From assembly GCF_900105205.1 (NCBI RefSeq), contig NZ_FNSQ01000005.1:1116001-1180000 (forward strand): a DNA stretch of 64,000 nt, written 5' to 3'. Shown one piece after another: positions 47,411 to 57,904 of the stretch. Within the stretch, counting starts at the first letter, position 1, and every line of letters begins with the position of its first letter. The DNA comes from Microbacterium hydrocarbonoxydans (lineage in GTDB: Bacteria > Actinomycetota > Actinomycetes > Actinomycetales > Microbacteriaceae). The translations under genes were made by a program, and so were the position numbers. Below the pieces are notes generated by a model, which searched no databases, was not told the DNA's origin, and worked only from the letters and a program-made list of their open reading frames with translations.

Positions 47411-48403
47411 ATGACGGATGCCGTGCAGCTGCGCTACGCCCGCTTCGCCGAGCAGGAGGCGCCGGGTCGCAGCGACCTGTACGCCGAATGGGCGGCGGGT
47501 ATCGCCGACGATCCCGAGGTGCAGCGTATCCTCTCTCGCATCCCGGAGAACCGGAGGCAGCCCCCGCTGGTGTTCGCCGTGGCGCGGATGCTGGGCATGC
47601 CTCTGGAGGGATACCGGAGTCTGCGGTCCTTCGTCCTCGCGCACGCCGACGAGGTGGTCGCGGAGTGTACGGCTCGGCGTCTGCAGACGAACGAGCCGCT
47701 GCGCCTCGCCCCGCTGCTGCCCGTGCTGTCGGAGATCGACGGCCCGATCGCGCTGCTCGAGATCGGTGCGTCGGCTGGACTCTGCCTATATCCGGATCGC
47801 TATTCGTACCGCGTGATCGGTGCGGACGGAGCGGTGCGTCGTGAGCTGGATCCGACGGACGGGCCGTCGTCCGTCGTGCTGGAGAGTCGTGTCGAGGGGG
47901 AGCTGCCCGCCTGGCGGATGCCGGAGGTGGTGTGGCGTGCGGGCATCGACCTCGCCCCGCTCGATGCGGCGGACGAGCGGGATCGGCGCTGGCTGCAGGG
48001 GCTGGTCTGGCCGGGGGAGGAGGGGCGCGAGCAGCGCGTCACGGCAGCCCTCGACATCGCCGCAGCCGATCCTCCGCTCCTCGTCGCGGGCGACGCCGTG
48101 GACCACCTCGACGCGCTGGCGGCAGAGGCGCCCGAGCACGCGACTCTCGTGATCACGACCCCCGGGGTGCTCGTGCACATCCCCCGCGAAGCCCGCACGG
48201 CGCTGGTGCAGCGCATCCGAAGCCTCCCTGCCCGGTGGATCACGATCGACCCGCCCGCCGTGTTGGACGTGTGGGAGCCGCCGATCGACCAGACCGAATG
48301 GACGGGGTTCGCCGTGGCCCTCGACGGGCGCGTGCGGGCTTCGGCAGATCCTCTCGGCCGTTGGTGGGAGTGGCGCCACGGAGAGAGCCCCGCGCGGACC
48401 TAA
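47411..48403 (+). CDS. DUF2332 family protein
   Basis: A 330-residue protein with LRYARFAEQEAPGRSDLYAEWAAGIADD at the start, then LLEIGASAGLCLYPDRYSY (a methyltransferase-like motif I) and WPGEEGREQRVTAALDIAAADPP. This is the DUF2332 pattern, whose function is unassigned. It is divergent from msrB. ATG 47411 is chosen as the family start; the frame is open further upstream into the msrB promoter region. Confidence 0.85.
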   Translation: MTDAVQLRYARFAEQEAPGRSDLYAEWAAGIADDPEVQRILSRIPENRRQPPLVFAVARMLGMPLEGYRSLRSFVLAHADEVVAECTARRLQTNEPLRLAPLLPVLSEIDGPIALLEIGASAGLCLYPDRYSYRVIGADGAVRRELDPTDGPSSVVLESRVEGELPAWRMPEVVWRAGIDLAPLDAADERDRRWLQGLVWPGEEGREQRVTAALDIAAADPPLLVAGDAVDHLDALAAEAPEHATLVITTPGVLVHIPREARTALVQRIRSLPARWITIDPPAVLDVWEPPIDQTEWTGFAVALDGRVRASADPLGRWWEWRHGESPART

Positions 48404-48412
48404 TCTGGTCCC

Positions 48413-48670
48413 ATGCTGGGAGAGCTGACCGAGCGCGATCGCGCGATCCTCGCGCTGGAGACCGCCTGGCCGCGGCACGGCGGCGCGAAGGAGGAGGTCA
48501 TCCGCGCGCAGCTCGGCATGAGCGCGGCGCGGTACTACCAGCTCCTCGGACGTCTGATCGACTCCGAGGCGGCGCTGCAGTACGATCCGATGCTGGTGCG
48601 GCGATTGCGTCGCATCCGGGATGCGCGATCCTTCCAGCGGGCCGCGCGCACGCCCGGATTCGTCGGCTGA
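48413..48670 (+). CDS. DUF3263 small helix-turn-helix-like protein
   Basis: An 85-residue actinobacterial protein: LTERDRAILALETAWPRHGGAKEEVIRAQLGMSAARYYQLLGRLID looks like a winged or simple HTH, with a basic C-terminus. TAATCT (48401-48406) ends 6 bp before the ATG, a leaderless promoter that overlaps the end of the preceding gene. Possible DNA-binding protein; the target is unknown. Confidence 0.85.
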   Translation: MLGELTERDRAILALETAWPRHGGAKEEVIRAQLGMSAARYYQLLGRLIDSEAALQYDPMLVRRLRRIRDARSFQRAARTPGFVG

Positions 48671-48738
48671 GACGCCGCCCGCCACGCGCTGGGACGGCAG
48701 GGAGCGGATACCGAGGTCGGTGCCGTTAGCATCGAGGG

Positions 48739-49305
48739 GTGTCAAAGCCCACCCGAGATCGATTCGACGACGTCCCCCGATCGTCCGGACGCGTCGGAGC
48801 GCACCGCGCCGAAGCCCCGGGGATGAACGGATGGGTCGTCCTGCTCTGGTCGTTCGTGGCCGCGCTGATCCTCATCATCGGCGGGATCTTCGGAGCCCTC
48901 GTGGTCATGGAGCGCATCACGCTGTTCCCCGAAGCGGTGCCCAGTGCGACCCCGACGCCGGAGGAGACCGGCGTCGTCGACGTCACATACTCGGTGATGA
49001 TCCTGAACGCCTCGCCGGACGCCGGGCTGGACGAGCAGATGCGCGACGATCTCATCAACAGCGGATGGGCGGCGGGCTCGGTGTTCGCCACCGACAGCGA
49101 CAGCCAGGACTTCACCACCACCACTGTGTACTACATCGCTGACGAGGACGAGCTGGCCGCCATCGGCCTCGCCCGGCTCATCGGCGGAGCCGAGGTCGAG
49201 CAGAGCGACGCCTACGCGAGCCTGAACGACACTGGTGCCAAGCAGCTCACGGTCGTCATCGGCGTCGACCGCACGACGACGGCACCCGAGACGCCCGCGC
49301 CGTAG
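48739..49305 (+). CDS. LytR C-terminal domain membrane protein
   Basis: A 188-residue protein: ~30-residue cytoplasmic N-terminus, transmembrane helix at about 30-54, then an extracytoplasmic LytR_C-type domain (VMILNASPDAGLDEQMRDDLINSGW to TVVIGVDR). The catalytic LytR-CpsA-Psr domain is absent. GTG start 6 bp after TAGCAT (48727-48732). Situated just before the groL regulatory region. A cell-wall-associated role is likely. Confidence 0.88.
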   Translation: MSKPTRDRFDDVPRSSGRVGAHRAEAPGMNGWVVLLWSFVAALILIIGGIFGALVVMERITLFPEAVPSATPTPEETGVVDVTYSVMILNASPDAGLDEQMRDDLINSGWAAGSVFATDSDSQDFTTTTVYYIADEDELAAIGLARLIGGAEVEQSDAYASLNDTGAKQLTVVIGVDRTTTAPETPAP

Positions 49306-49331
49306 TCCGCCCCGCCGTCCCTCCGCGTGGC

Positions 49332-49360
49332 TTGCACTCGATGGGGTCGAGTGCCAGAAT
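49332..49360 (+). promoter_or_regulatory. groL promoter overlapped by CIRCE-like operator 1
   Basis: -35 TTGCAC (49332-49337) and -10 CAGAAT (49355-49360) are spaced by 17 bp. The inverted repeat TTGCACTC-N9-GAGTGCCA (49332-49356) covers the promoter with canonical CIRCE spacing. Confidence 0.75.
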
Positions 49361-49364
49361 GGCG

Positions 49365-49389
49365 TTAGCACTCTCTCACTCTGAGTGCT
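49365..49389 (+). promoter_or_regulatory. CIRCE operator 2 (HrcA site) with 7-bp spacer
   Basis: TTAGCACTC (49365-49373) and GAGTGCTAA (49381-49389) are perfect CIRCE arms. The spacer is 7 bp instead of the usual 9. It lies at or just after the transcription start and 39 bp before the ATG. Confidence 0.88.
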
Positions 49390-49391
49390 AA

Positions 49392-51047
<1,656 letters not shown>

Positions 51048-51062
51048 TCCATCTCCATTGAC

Positions 51063-51096
51063 AGAAACGCCCCGACCTTCCGGTCGGGGCGTTTCT
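51063..51096 (+). terminator. Terminator after groL
   Basis: A perfect 15-bp stem (51063-51077 with 51082-51096), loop TTCC, ending GTTTCT. Confidence 0.88.
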
Positions 51097-51161
51097 GCGT
51101 TCAGGATCGGTACTGCGCGGTGCAACGCGGTGCCGTACCGGGCTGCGCCGCCCGTGCCGAC

Positions 51162-51449
51162 TCAGTGGAACAGGCTGGCCGAGAACTGGTCGGCGTCGGC
51201 GTACTGGGTCGCCGCGCTGCCCAGGGAATGGCCGATCGATTCGAGCACCTGCTCGACGTGCAGCTGCGCTCCTCGCCACTGATCGGCGCACGACTGGAAC
51301 GCGGTCGAGGCGGTGCCGACCCACGACGACTGCAGCTGGGTGAGCTGCGACATGAGCGTCGCGGCGTCGGCATGCACTCGTTCCATGGTGGCCAGGGCTG
51401 CGGCTTGGGCCGCACCTACGGCTTCGGTGTCGACGGTGAAGACGGACAT
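51162..51449 (-). CDS. WXG100-family protein (ESAT-6-like type VII substrate)
   Basis: A 95-residue helical hairpin protein with the WxG turn as SWVGTAS at about residues 42-48 and no signal peptide. Such proteins are exported as dimers by type VII secretion or act as partners. No ESX ATPase or membrane genes are nearby, so it is an orphan here. GAGAGGAG precedes the ATG. The canonical C-terminal YxxxD/E export motif may correspond to YADAD. Confidence 0.88.
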   Translation of the reverse strand: MSVFTVDTEAVGAAQAAALATMERVHADAATLMSQLTQLQSSWVGTASTAFQSCADQWRGAQLHVEQVLESIGHSLGSAATQYADADQFSASLFH

Positions 51450-51576
51450 GGGAACTCCTCTCGGTTGGGGTTCCGACGATAGGAGTCGAACTCGCGCCGA
51501 GAGGGGTCGGGCGGCATCCGATCCCGCGCGATGTGCAGAACCCGCAACGGTGCCGCGCCGTGCAGGAGGGACCGCG

Positions 51577-53271
51577 TCAGAGGTCGAGCGGCTCCAGCGG
51601 CTGAGTGTCCTCGAGCAGGTGGGCGGGGGTCGCGCGGGAGGGTGCGAGCGGGAACGTCACGGTGAAGGTCGCCCCGCCGCCCGGGGTCTCGGAGACCGCC
51701 ACGCTGCCGTGCAGCGCCTTCACGATCGACGACACGATCGCGAGCCCCAGGCCCGATCCGCCGGTCTCGCGGGCGCGGGAGGTGTCGGCGCGCCAGAACC
51801 GCTCGAAGATCTGCTCCCGGATCTGCGGAGGGATGCCTTCGCCGTGGTCGACGATCGAGATGCTGCCCGTGCCGCGCACGCGGTCGGCGTCCACGACGAG
51901 CTCGATCGGGCTCTCCTCCGGCGAGAAGCGACGTGCGTTGCCGAGCAGGTTCGTGACGACCTGACGAACCTTGTTCTCCTCGCCCAGGACGATCGGCGGG
52001 GTGCGCACGGGGATGTCCGCTGCCTCGGTGAAGTCGATGGCGGGGACATCTGCCGCGGAGGTGCGCGGGCGTCGGCGCAGGCGAGCGAGCGTCCCCCGGG
52101 AGAGCCCGCGGGGCGCCGGGGTCTGCGGAGCGGGGACGACCGGGTTCGACCGCGTGGTCACGTCGATCAACGGGGCCTCGACCGTGCGGTCGATGACGGT
52201 GACCGTGCGGGCGGGAGCGGCTGCGCGCAGATCGAGGGCGGCGTCGCGGGCGATGGGGCGGAGGTCGAGCGCCTCGATCTCCGGTTCACGCTCCTCGTCG
52301 AGACGGGCGAGCGCCAGAAGGTCCTCGACGAGCACGCCCATCCTGATCGCCTCCTTCTCGATACGCTCCATGGCGCGAGCGGTGTCCTCTTCGCCCTTGA
52401 TGGCGCCCATGCGATACAGCTCGGCGTAGCCCCGCACGCTGACGAGCGGCGTGCGCAACTCGTGGCTCGCGTCGCCGATGAACCGGCGCATGTGCTGCAC
52501 GGTGCGGTCGCGCTGCGCAAGCGACCCGTCGACCCGGTCGAGCATGGTGTTGATCGCGCTGTTGAGGCGGCCGACCTCCGTCGTCGGCTCGAGGTCCGTG
52601 AGGCGCTGGGTGAAGTCTCCGGCGGCGATCGACATGGCCGTGGACTCGACCTGTCCCAGCCGACGGAACGTCAGGGTGACCAGGCCTCGGGTGAGCAGAG
52701 CGGCGATCAGGATCGTGATCAGGGCGACCGTGATGTAGATGCCGAAGTACTGGCCGATGATCCGGTCCGCGTACTCCAGTGGCATCGCCACGATCTGGAT
52801 CCGCAGCGAGCCGTCGCCCTCGCCGGGGACCCTGGCCACGGCCGCACGGAAGCTCGACCCCTTGGTGCCCTCCATCGTGAAGCGCTGATCCTCGTTGTTC
52901 TGCGCTTCCAGCAGCGAGTAGGTGGAGGGGAACAGAGGCGCGCCATTCGCCGAGCTGCCGGTGGTCGTCTGCAGCTCGCCTTCCGCGTCGTAGATCGCGA
53001 CGAAGAAGTCGCGCGGCGAATCCGTGGGGGTGTAGATCGTCTTGCCGTCTTCGACCGTCACATCGAAGTACCGGTCGGCGAGGTCGGCCGAGACGAGCGC
53101 CGGCAGCTGGGAGTCGATGTTGTCGATCAGCGAGTTGCGGAGGATCGGCGCGGTGCCGATCCCTGCCGCCAGCAGGCCCAGCGCGAGCACGGCGACAGTG
53201 ACGCCGGTCACCTTCGCGCGCAGGCTGATCGAGCGCCACCAGCGGGTGACCGCGTCAGGCTTGTGCGCCAT
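51577..53271 (-). CDS. Sensor histidine kinase (TcrY/MprB-like)
   Basis: A 564-residue membrane kinase: transmembrane helices at about 20-42 and 175-197 flank an extracytoplasmic sensor. HAMP follows (FRRLGQVESTAMSIAAGDF), then HisKA with H270 in DASHELRTPLVSVRGYAEL, an unusually long insertion (about residues 370-430, Arg/Pro-rich) and a HATPase domain (NLLGNARRFSPEE, GSGLGLAIV). It lies 55 bp downstream of its response regulator. Confidence 0.93.
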   Translation of the reverse strand: MAHKPDAVTRWWRSISLRAKVTGVTVAVLALGLLAAGIGTAPILRNSLIDNIDSQLPALVSADLADRYFDVTVEDGKTIYTPTDSPRDFFVAIYDAEGELQTTTGSSANGAPLFPSTYSLLEAQNNEDQRFTMEGTKGSSFRAAVARVPGEGDGSLRIQIVAMPLEYADRIIGQYFGIYITVALITILIAALLTRGLVTLTFRRLGQVESTAMSIAAGDFTQRLTDLEPTTEVGRLNSAINTMLDRVDGSLAQRDRTVQHMRRFIGDASHELRTPLVSVRGYAELYRMGAIKGEEDTARAMERIEKEAIRMGVLVEDLLALARLDEEREPEIEALDLRPIARDAALDLRAAAPARTVTVIDRTVEAPLIDVTTRSNPVVPAPQTPAPRGLSRGTLARLRRRPRTSAADVPAIDFTEAADIPVRTPPIVLGEENKVRQVVTNLLGNARRFSPEESPIELVVDADRVRGTGSISIVDHGEGIPPQIREQIFERFWRADTSRARETGGSGLGLAIVSSIVKALHGSVAVSETPGGGATFTVTFPLAPSRATPAHLLEDTQPLEPLDL

Positions 53272-53326
53272 GCGGTCCTCCCTGAGACGGATGCGGTGCG
53301 GCGTCAGTGACCGGCGGTGAGCCGGA

Positions 53327-54013
53327 CTACTTGCCGACCTTGAGCATGTAGCCGAAGCCACGCTTGGTCTGGATGACCGACTCCTCGGTGTGGGGATCGA
53401 TCTTGCGACGGAGGTACGAGATGTAGCTCTCGACGATGCCCGCATCGCCGTTGAAGTCGTACTCCCACACGTGGTCGAGGATCTGCGCCTTCGACAGCAC
53501 CCGGTTGGGGTTGAGCATGAGGTAGCGCAGGAGCTTGAACTCGGTGGGGCTGAGCTCGATCGACTCCTTGCCGACGTGGACGTCGTGGGTGTCCTGGTCC
53601 ATCGAGAGCTCGCCGGCGCGGATGATCGACTCCTCATCGGCCTGCATCGTGCGGCGCAGGATGGCCTGGGCGCGGGCCACGATCTCGTCGAGGCTGAACG
53701 GCTTGGTGACGTAGTCGTCTCCACCCGCGTTGAGGCCCTCGATCTTGTCGTCGGTGCCGTCCTTGGCGGTGAGGAACAGGATCGGCGCGGTGAATCCAGC
53801 GCCCCGCAGGCGCTTGGTCACGCTGAACCCGTTCATGTCGGGGAGCATGACATCGAGGATGATGAGGTCCGGCTCCTCCTCGAGGACTGCAGAGATCGTG
53901 GCGGCGCCGTTGGCGACGGTCTTCACCTGGAAGCCGGCGAAGCTGAGACCCGTGGAGAGCAGGTCGCGGATGTTGGGCTCGTCGTCGACGACCAGGATGC
54001 GCGCATCAGTCAT
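53327..54013 (-). CDS. OmpR-family response regulator (TcrA/PrrA-like)
   Basis: A 228-residue regulator: receiver with D54 (LDVMLPD) and KPFSLDEIVARAQAILRR, then an OmpR winged helix with ELSPTEFKLLRYLMLNPNRVLSKAQIL and VESYISYLRRKID. First gene of a two-gene operon with the kinase. The start at 54013 matches the family N-terminus. The stimulus is not readable. Confidence 0.94.
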   Translation of the reverse strand: MTDARILVVDDEPNIRDLLSTGLSFAGFQVKTVANGAATISAVLEEEPDLIILDVMLPDMNGFSVTKRLRGAGFTAPILFLTAKDGTDDKIEGLNAGGDDYVTKPFSLDEIVARAQAILRRTMQADEESIIRAGELSMDQDTHDVHVGKESIELSPTEFKLLRYLMLNPNRVLSKAQILDHVWEYDFNGDAGIVESYISYLRRKIDPHTEESVIQTKRGFGYMLKVGK

Positions 54014-54114
54014 GTCCCCATTATGGTGACTTCGGCCATGGGGATGCTGATTATCCGTCGGAGCGGCGCTTTCGCCCTCCGCGTAGCCGCCGCTGCGGCG
54101 CACCGTCTCGCCGC

Positions 54115-55755
54115 TCAGGCCGCGATCGCGTCGGCATCCATGATCGTGTAGCTGTACCCCTGCTCGGCGAGGAACCGCTGGCGATTCTGCGCGTAGTCCT
54201 GGTCGATCGTGTCGCGGGCGACCAGGGTGTAGAAGCTCGCCGTGCGTCCTGACTGCTTGGGACGCAGGAGCCTGCCCAGTCGCTGCGCCTCTTCCTGGCG
54301 GGATCCGAACGAGCCGGAGACCTGGATCGCGACGGATGCCTCGGGAAGGTCGATCGAGAAGTTCGCGACCTTCGAGACCACCAGCAGCGAGATCTCGCCC
54401 TCGCGGAAGGCGCGGTACAGCTCTTCGCGCTCGTCGACGGGCGTGGCACCGGTGATCTGCGGTGCGTTCAGCGACTGCGAGAGGGAGTCGAGCTGGTCGA
54501 GGTACTGCCCGATCACGAGGATCCGCTCGTCCTTGTGCTTCGCGATGAGCTCGCGCACGGCGTCGATCTTCGCCGGAGCGGATGCCGCGAGCCGGTACCG
54601 CTCGTCGTCGGTCGCCGCGGCGTACTCCAGCCGGTCGTCCGGCGGCAGGTCCACGCGCACCTCGTAGCATGCGGCGGGGGAGATGAATCCCTGCGCCTCG
54701 ATCTGCTTCCACGGGGCGTCGAACCGCTTGGGGCCGATCAGGCTGAACACGTCGCCCTCCCGGCCGTCCTCGCGCACGAGGGTGGCGGTGAGGCCGATGC
54801 GTCGGCGGGCCTGCAGGTCGGCGGTGAGCTTGAAGACGGGGGCGGGCAGCAGATGCACCTCGTCATAGACGATGAGGCCCCAGTCGAGGGCGTCCAGCAG
54901 CGCGAGGTGCGCGTACTCGCCTTTCCGCTTCGCCGTGAGGATCTGGTAGGTCGCGATCGTGACCGGCTTGACCTCTTTGGCCTGGCCGGAGTACTCGCCG
55001 ATCTCCTCCGGGGTGAGACTCGTGCGCTTGAGCAGCTCGTCGCGCCACTGGCGGGCCGAGACCGTATTGGTGACGAGGATCAGCGTCGTCGTCTTGGTCG
55101 CAGCCATCGCTCCCGCGCCGACGATCGTCTTCCCTGCGCCGCAGGGCAGCACGACGACGCCGGATCCGTCCTTCGAGAAAGCGTCGACGGCATCCTGCTG
55201 GTACGGACGGATCTGCCAGCCGTCCTCGGCGAGCTCGATCTCGTGCGGGGTTCCCGGCGTATAGCCGGCGAGGTCCTCGGCAGGCCAGCCGATCTTCAGC
55301 AGCTCCTGCTTGATCTGCCCGCGGGCCCAGGCGTCGACGACGAACGTGTCGGGAGCGGGATGGCCGATCAGCAGGGGCTGGATGCGCTTGTTGTTGGCGA
55401 CCTGGGCGAGCACGGCGGGATCGCTCGACCGCAGGATGAGGGTGCCTTCATCGTCGCGCTCGATCACGAGGCGTCCATAGCGGTTCACGGTCTCACGCAG
55501 GTCGACGGCGACTGACGGTGGCACCGGGAAGCGCGACCAGCGGTCGAGGGTCTCGAGCATGTCCTCGGCGGTATGCCCGGCAGCGCGAGCGTTCCACAGT
55601 CCGAGACGGGTGATCCGGTAGGTGTGGATGTGCTCAGGGGCGCGCTCGAGCTCGGCGAAGATCGCCAGCTCGTGGCGGGCGCTCTCGGCATCCGAATGGG
55701 CGACTTCGAGCAGCACGGTGCGATCGCTCTGGACGATCAGGGGGCCATCAGACAT
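54115..55755 (-). CDS. XPB/Ssl2-type DNA repair helicase
   Basis: A 546-residue SF2 helicase, the bacterial XPB homologue. It has a damage-recognition-like N-terminus, motif I VLPCGAGKTIVGAG, motif II VYDEVHLLP, motif III GLTATLVRED and motif VI QRLGRLLRPKQSGR. It acts in DNA unwinding, presumably repair. It starts 11 bp after the stop of the upstream helicase-associated gene, so the two form an operon. Confidence 0.94.
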   Translation of the reverse strand: MSDGPLIVQSDRTVLLEVAHSDAESARHELAIFAELERAPEHIHTYRITRLGLWNARAAGHTAEDMLETLDRWSRFPVPPSVAVDLRETVNRYGRLVIERDDEGTLILRSSDPAVLAQVANNKRIQPLLIGHPAPDTFVVDAWARGQIKQELLKIGWPAEDLAGYTPGTPHEIELAEDGWQIRPYQQDAVDAFSKDGSGVVVLPCGAGKTIVGAGAMAATKTTTLILVTNTVSARQWRDELLKRTSLTPEEIGEYSGQAKEVKPVTIATYQILTAKRKGEYAHLALLDALDWGLIVYDEVHLLPAPVFKLTADLQARRRIGLTATLVREDGREGDVFSLIGPKRFDAPWKQIEAQGFISPAACYEVRVDLPPDDRLEYAAATDDERYRLAASAPAKIDAVRELIAKHKDERILVIGQYLDQLDSLSQSLNAPQITGATPVDEREELYRAFREGEISLLVVSKVANFSIDLPEASVAIQVSGSFGSRQEEAQRLGRLLRPKQSGRTASFYTLVARDTIDQDYAQNRQRFLAEQGYSYTIMDADAIAA

Positions 55756-55766
55756 AGCTGTCCAGT

Positions 55767-57479
55767 TTACTGCGGGATGACGGATGCGGCGCGGATGCTC
55801 GATACCGGCAGCGTGCGCTCGACGTCGGCCGCACGGTCGCGGCCACGCAGGCGGCCGCCGCCGAGACCCGTCGCCTCGAGGATCAGCTCCCTGGTGGATC
55901 CGTCCGGCATGCCCACGGTGACGCGTAGCACGGCTTTGGCCCGCACTGCAGCCTCGAGCTCGCGATCGAGCCAGGCGGCGTCGGCGTCCGGTCCCTGATG
56001 CGAGCGCAGCGCGGCGATGAGCGGGCCATGGTCGACTGCGGCGGGCACGGAGGTCGTCGTGATCGGGTTCCGTTCGCCGGTGAGCGGGGTGCCGTCGTGG
56101 TCGACGAGCGTCGCGGGGTACCGCGCATCCGTCAGTGCCCAGTACACGGTGTCGCGTCCGACCCGCGTCGAGAGGGACTCGACATGCTTCGCCAGTGCGA
56201 GCGACCGGAGGCCCTGGTCGACGGCCATCGCCTCGATCAGATTCTGATCGGTGCTCTCGATGCGGGTGCGGCCGGTCTCGGCATCCGTCGACACCCTGAC
56301 CAGCCCGTGACGCTGCGCGGTCTGGGACACCAGGTAGCGCAGGGGCTGAGGGATGCCGGTGAGAGAGAGGTCTTCGAGGAACTCGAGGATCGATTCCTCG
56401 GTCTCGCCGACGACCAGGCCGTGTGCGATCGACTCGGGGGTGAACCGGTAGGACGACGCCTGGGCGGCCGATTCCCGTGTGGCGATCGTGCGCAGGCGCA
56501 CGTCGAGGGCGGGAGCGAGCGGCCCCGGCGCGATCGCGCTGAGGTCGTTCTGGAGGAAGATGCGGTCGACCTCGGCCGGCAGCAGGGAGGTGAGCGCGGT
56601 CGCATCCGCCTCGGCACCGCGACGCAGCGGTGCCGCCCACGCCGGCTCCCTGCCGTCATCCGCGATGAGGCCGAGCAGACGGGCGCGTTCGAGGAGAGCC
56701 GCGCTCCGCTCGGGCCAGGCGGCGTCCCAGGGATGCGCCTGAGGCCAGGCGGTCGTGGCGACCCATCCGCCGTTCTCCATGCGGATGCCACGAGGAAGCG
56801 CATCACGGAAGCCGGCGACGAGCACACTCCATCGATCGCCCACGGGGGAGCGCAACCAGGCCTCGGTGTGGTCCGTGGCGCCCAGTCGACGGTCGATCGG
56901 AGCGGCGAGGTCGGCGTCGAGGGCGATGGTCACGAGGGCGTCGATGGACTCTGCCGGGATGCCGGCCTCGGCCAGCATCCGCTTCTCGCCCGCGCTGACG
57001 GTGCCGCCGGTCAGGAGCGCGAACGGCCGCTCACGGGCGAGCAGGAGGAGGTCGGCGAGAGCCGCGACGGTCGTGAACGCACGCTCGGCGGCGTGTGCGG
57101 CGTCGGCCTCGTGCGCAGGTTCCGGTTCGGCCGCCCGCAGAGGCTCCGGTGCGTCGCGCTCGGCCACGGCAGTCTGCACCGGAGGGAACGGTGTGCCGTC
57201 AGGGCGGAGCAGCGCGAGTCGGGTGAGCGCCTCGCGCTCGGACGATTCCTTCGCGGGGGCGGTGCCGGACGCCGCGGCATGAAGTGCGGTGGCCTCGGAA
57301 TGCGTGAGCATCGGCAGGATGCGCGCGATCGACGCCGGGTCGAGCAGAGCCTCGGCAGCATCGAAGAAGTCCTGCCACCCGGCATCCGGTCGTACTCGAC
57401 GGGCCGCGAAGAGCGTGGCGAGGTCGGCATCGCTCGCCTCCGACAGCCATTCGGCCAGCGGGCGGGCGTGCGTGCTCAT
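55767..57479 (-). CDS. Helicase-associated domain protein, partner of XPB
   Basis: A 570-residue, Ala/Glu-rich protein with no Walker motifs. It matches the helicase-C-terminal-associated (XPB/Ssl2-like N-terminal) domain family. The recognisable part is FLQNDLSAIAPGPLAPALDVRLRTIA and TPESIAHGLVVGETEESILEFLEDLSLTGIPQPLRYL. In actinobacteria it regularly precedes the XPB gene, suggesting a shared repair function. The mechanism is unknown. Confidence 0.85.
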   Translation of the reverse strand: MSTHARPLAEWLSEASDADLATLFAARRVRPDAGWQDFFDAAEALLDPASIARILPMLTHSEATALHAAASGTAPAKESSEREALTRLALLRPDGTPFPPVQTAVAERDAPEPLRAAEPEPAHEADAAHAAERAFTTVAALADLLLLARERPFALLTGGTVSAGEKRMLAEAGIPAESIDALVTIALDADLAAPIDRRLGATDHTEAWLRSPVGDRWSVLVAGFRDALPRGIRMENGGWVATTAWPQAHPWDAAWPERSAALLERARLLGLIADDGREPAWAAPLRRGAEADATALTSLLPAEVDRIFLQNDLSAIAPGPLAPALDVRLRTIATRESAAQASSYRFTPESIAHGLVVGETEESILEFLEDLSLTGIPQPLRYLVSQTAQRHGLVRVSTDAETGRTRIESTDQNLIEAMAVDQGLRSLALAKHVESLSTRVGRDTVYWALTDARYPATLVDHDGTPLTGERNPITTTSVPAAVDHGPLIAALRSHQGPDADAAWLDRELEAAVRAKAVLRVTVGMPDGSTRELILEATGLGGGRLRGRDRAADVERTLPVSSIRAASVIPQ

Positions 57480-57489
57480 GACGTGTGCC

Positions 57490-57765
57490 TCAGGGTCGCG
57501 ATGCCGCGCGACCCTTTCGGATGAAGCTCATGACGAGCAGCACGATGATCATCAGGAAGGCGACGGGAAGGCCCCAGTACGGGATCGCGGCGACCAGAGG
57601 CCAGGCGCCTCCGCCGAAGTCCTTCTGCTCCATGCCGACGGCGGTGCCGATGATGATCGCGAAGAAGCAGAGGATGGATGCCGCGGCGAGCCCGAGCGCC
57701 GAGAACGCGAGGATGCGATCCACCCGGCGAACGGGAATCTCGGGCTCAGGGCTCTTGGTGCTCAT
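57490..57765 (-). CDS. Small two-helix membrane protein
   Basis: A 91-residue protein with hydrophobic helices at about 17-42 and 58-82, a charged N-terminus and a basic C-terminus. It is on the same strand as, and 10 bp downstream of, the helicase-associated gene's start region; its own TAGGCT (57773-57778, minus strand) 7 bp before the ATG points to a leaderless transcript. I recognise no family. Confidence 0.72.
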   Translation of the reverse strand: MSTKSPEPEIPVRRVDRILAFSALGLAAASILCFFAIIIGTAVGMEQKDFGGGAWPLVAAIPYWGLPVAFLMIIVLLVMSFIRKGRAASRP

Positions 57766-57838
57766 CCCTCTCAGCCTAGTCGCTGCGCGCAGCCTCGGTT
57801 CCGCACCGTGACCTTCGGATTCCTTGTCCGGCGACCGG

Positions 57839-57844
57839 TAGGCT
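57839..57844 (+). promoter_or_regulatory. Putative -10 of the cold-shock gene
   Basis: TAGGCT, about 60 bp before the csp start codon, implying a leader of ~50 nt. Confidence 0.5.
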
Positions 57845-57904
57845 GGACATGGCCGCACACGTGCGTCCGATCCCGTTCCACACCGACTCAGCGAGGTTTC
57901 TCCC

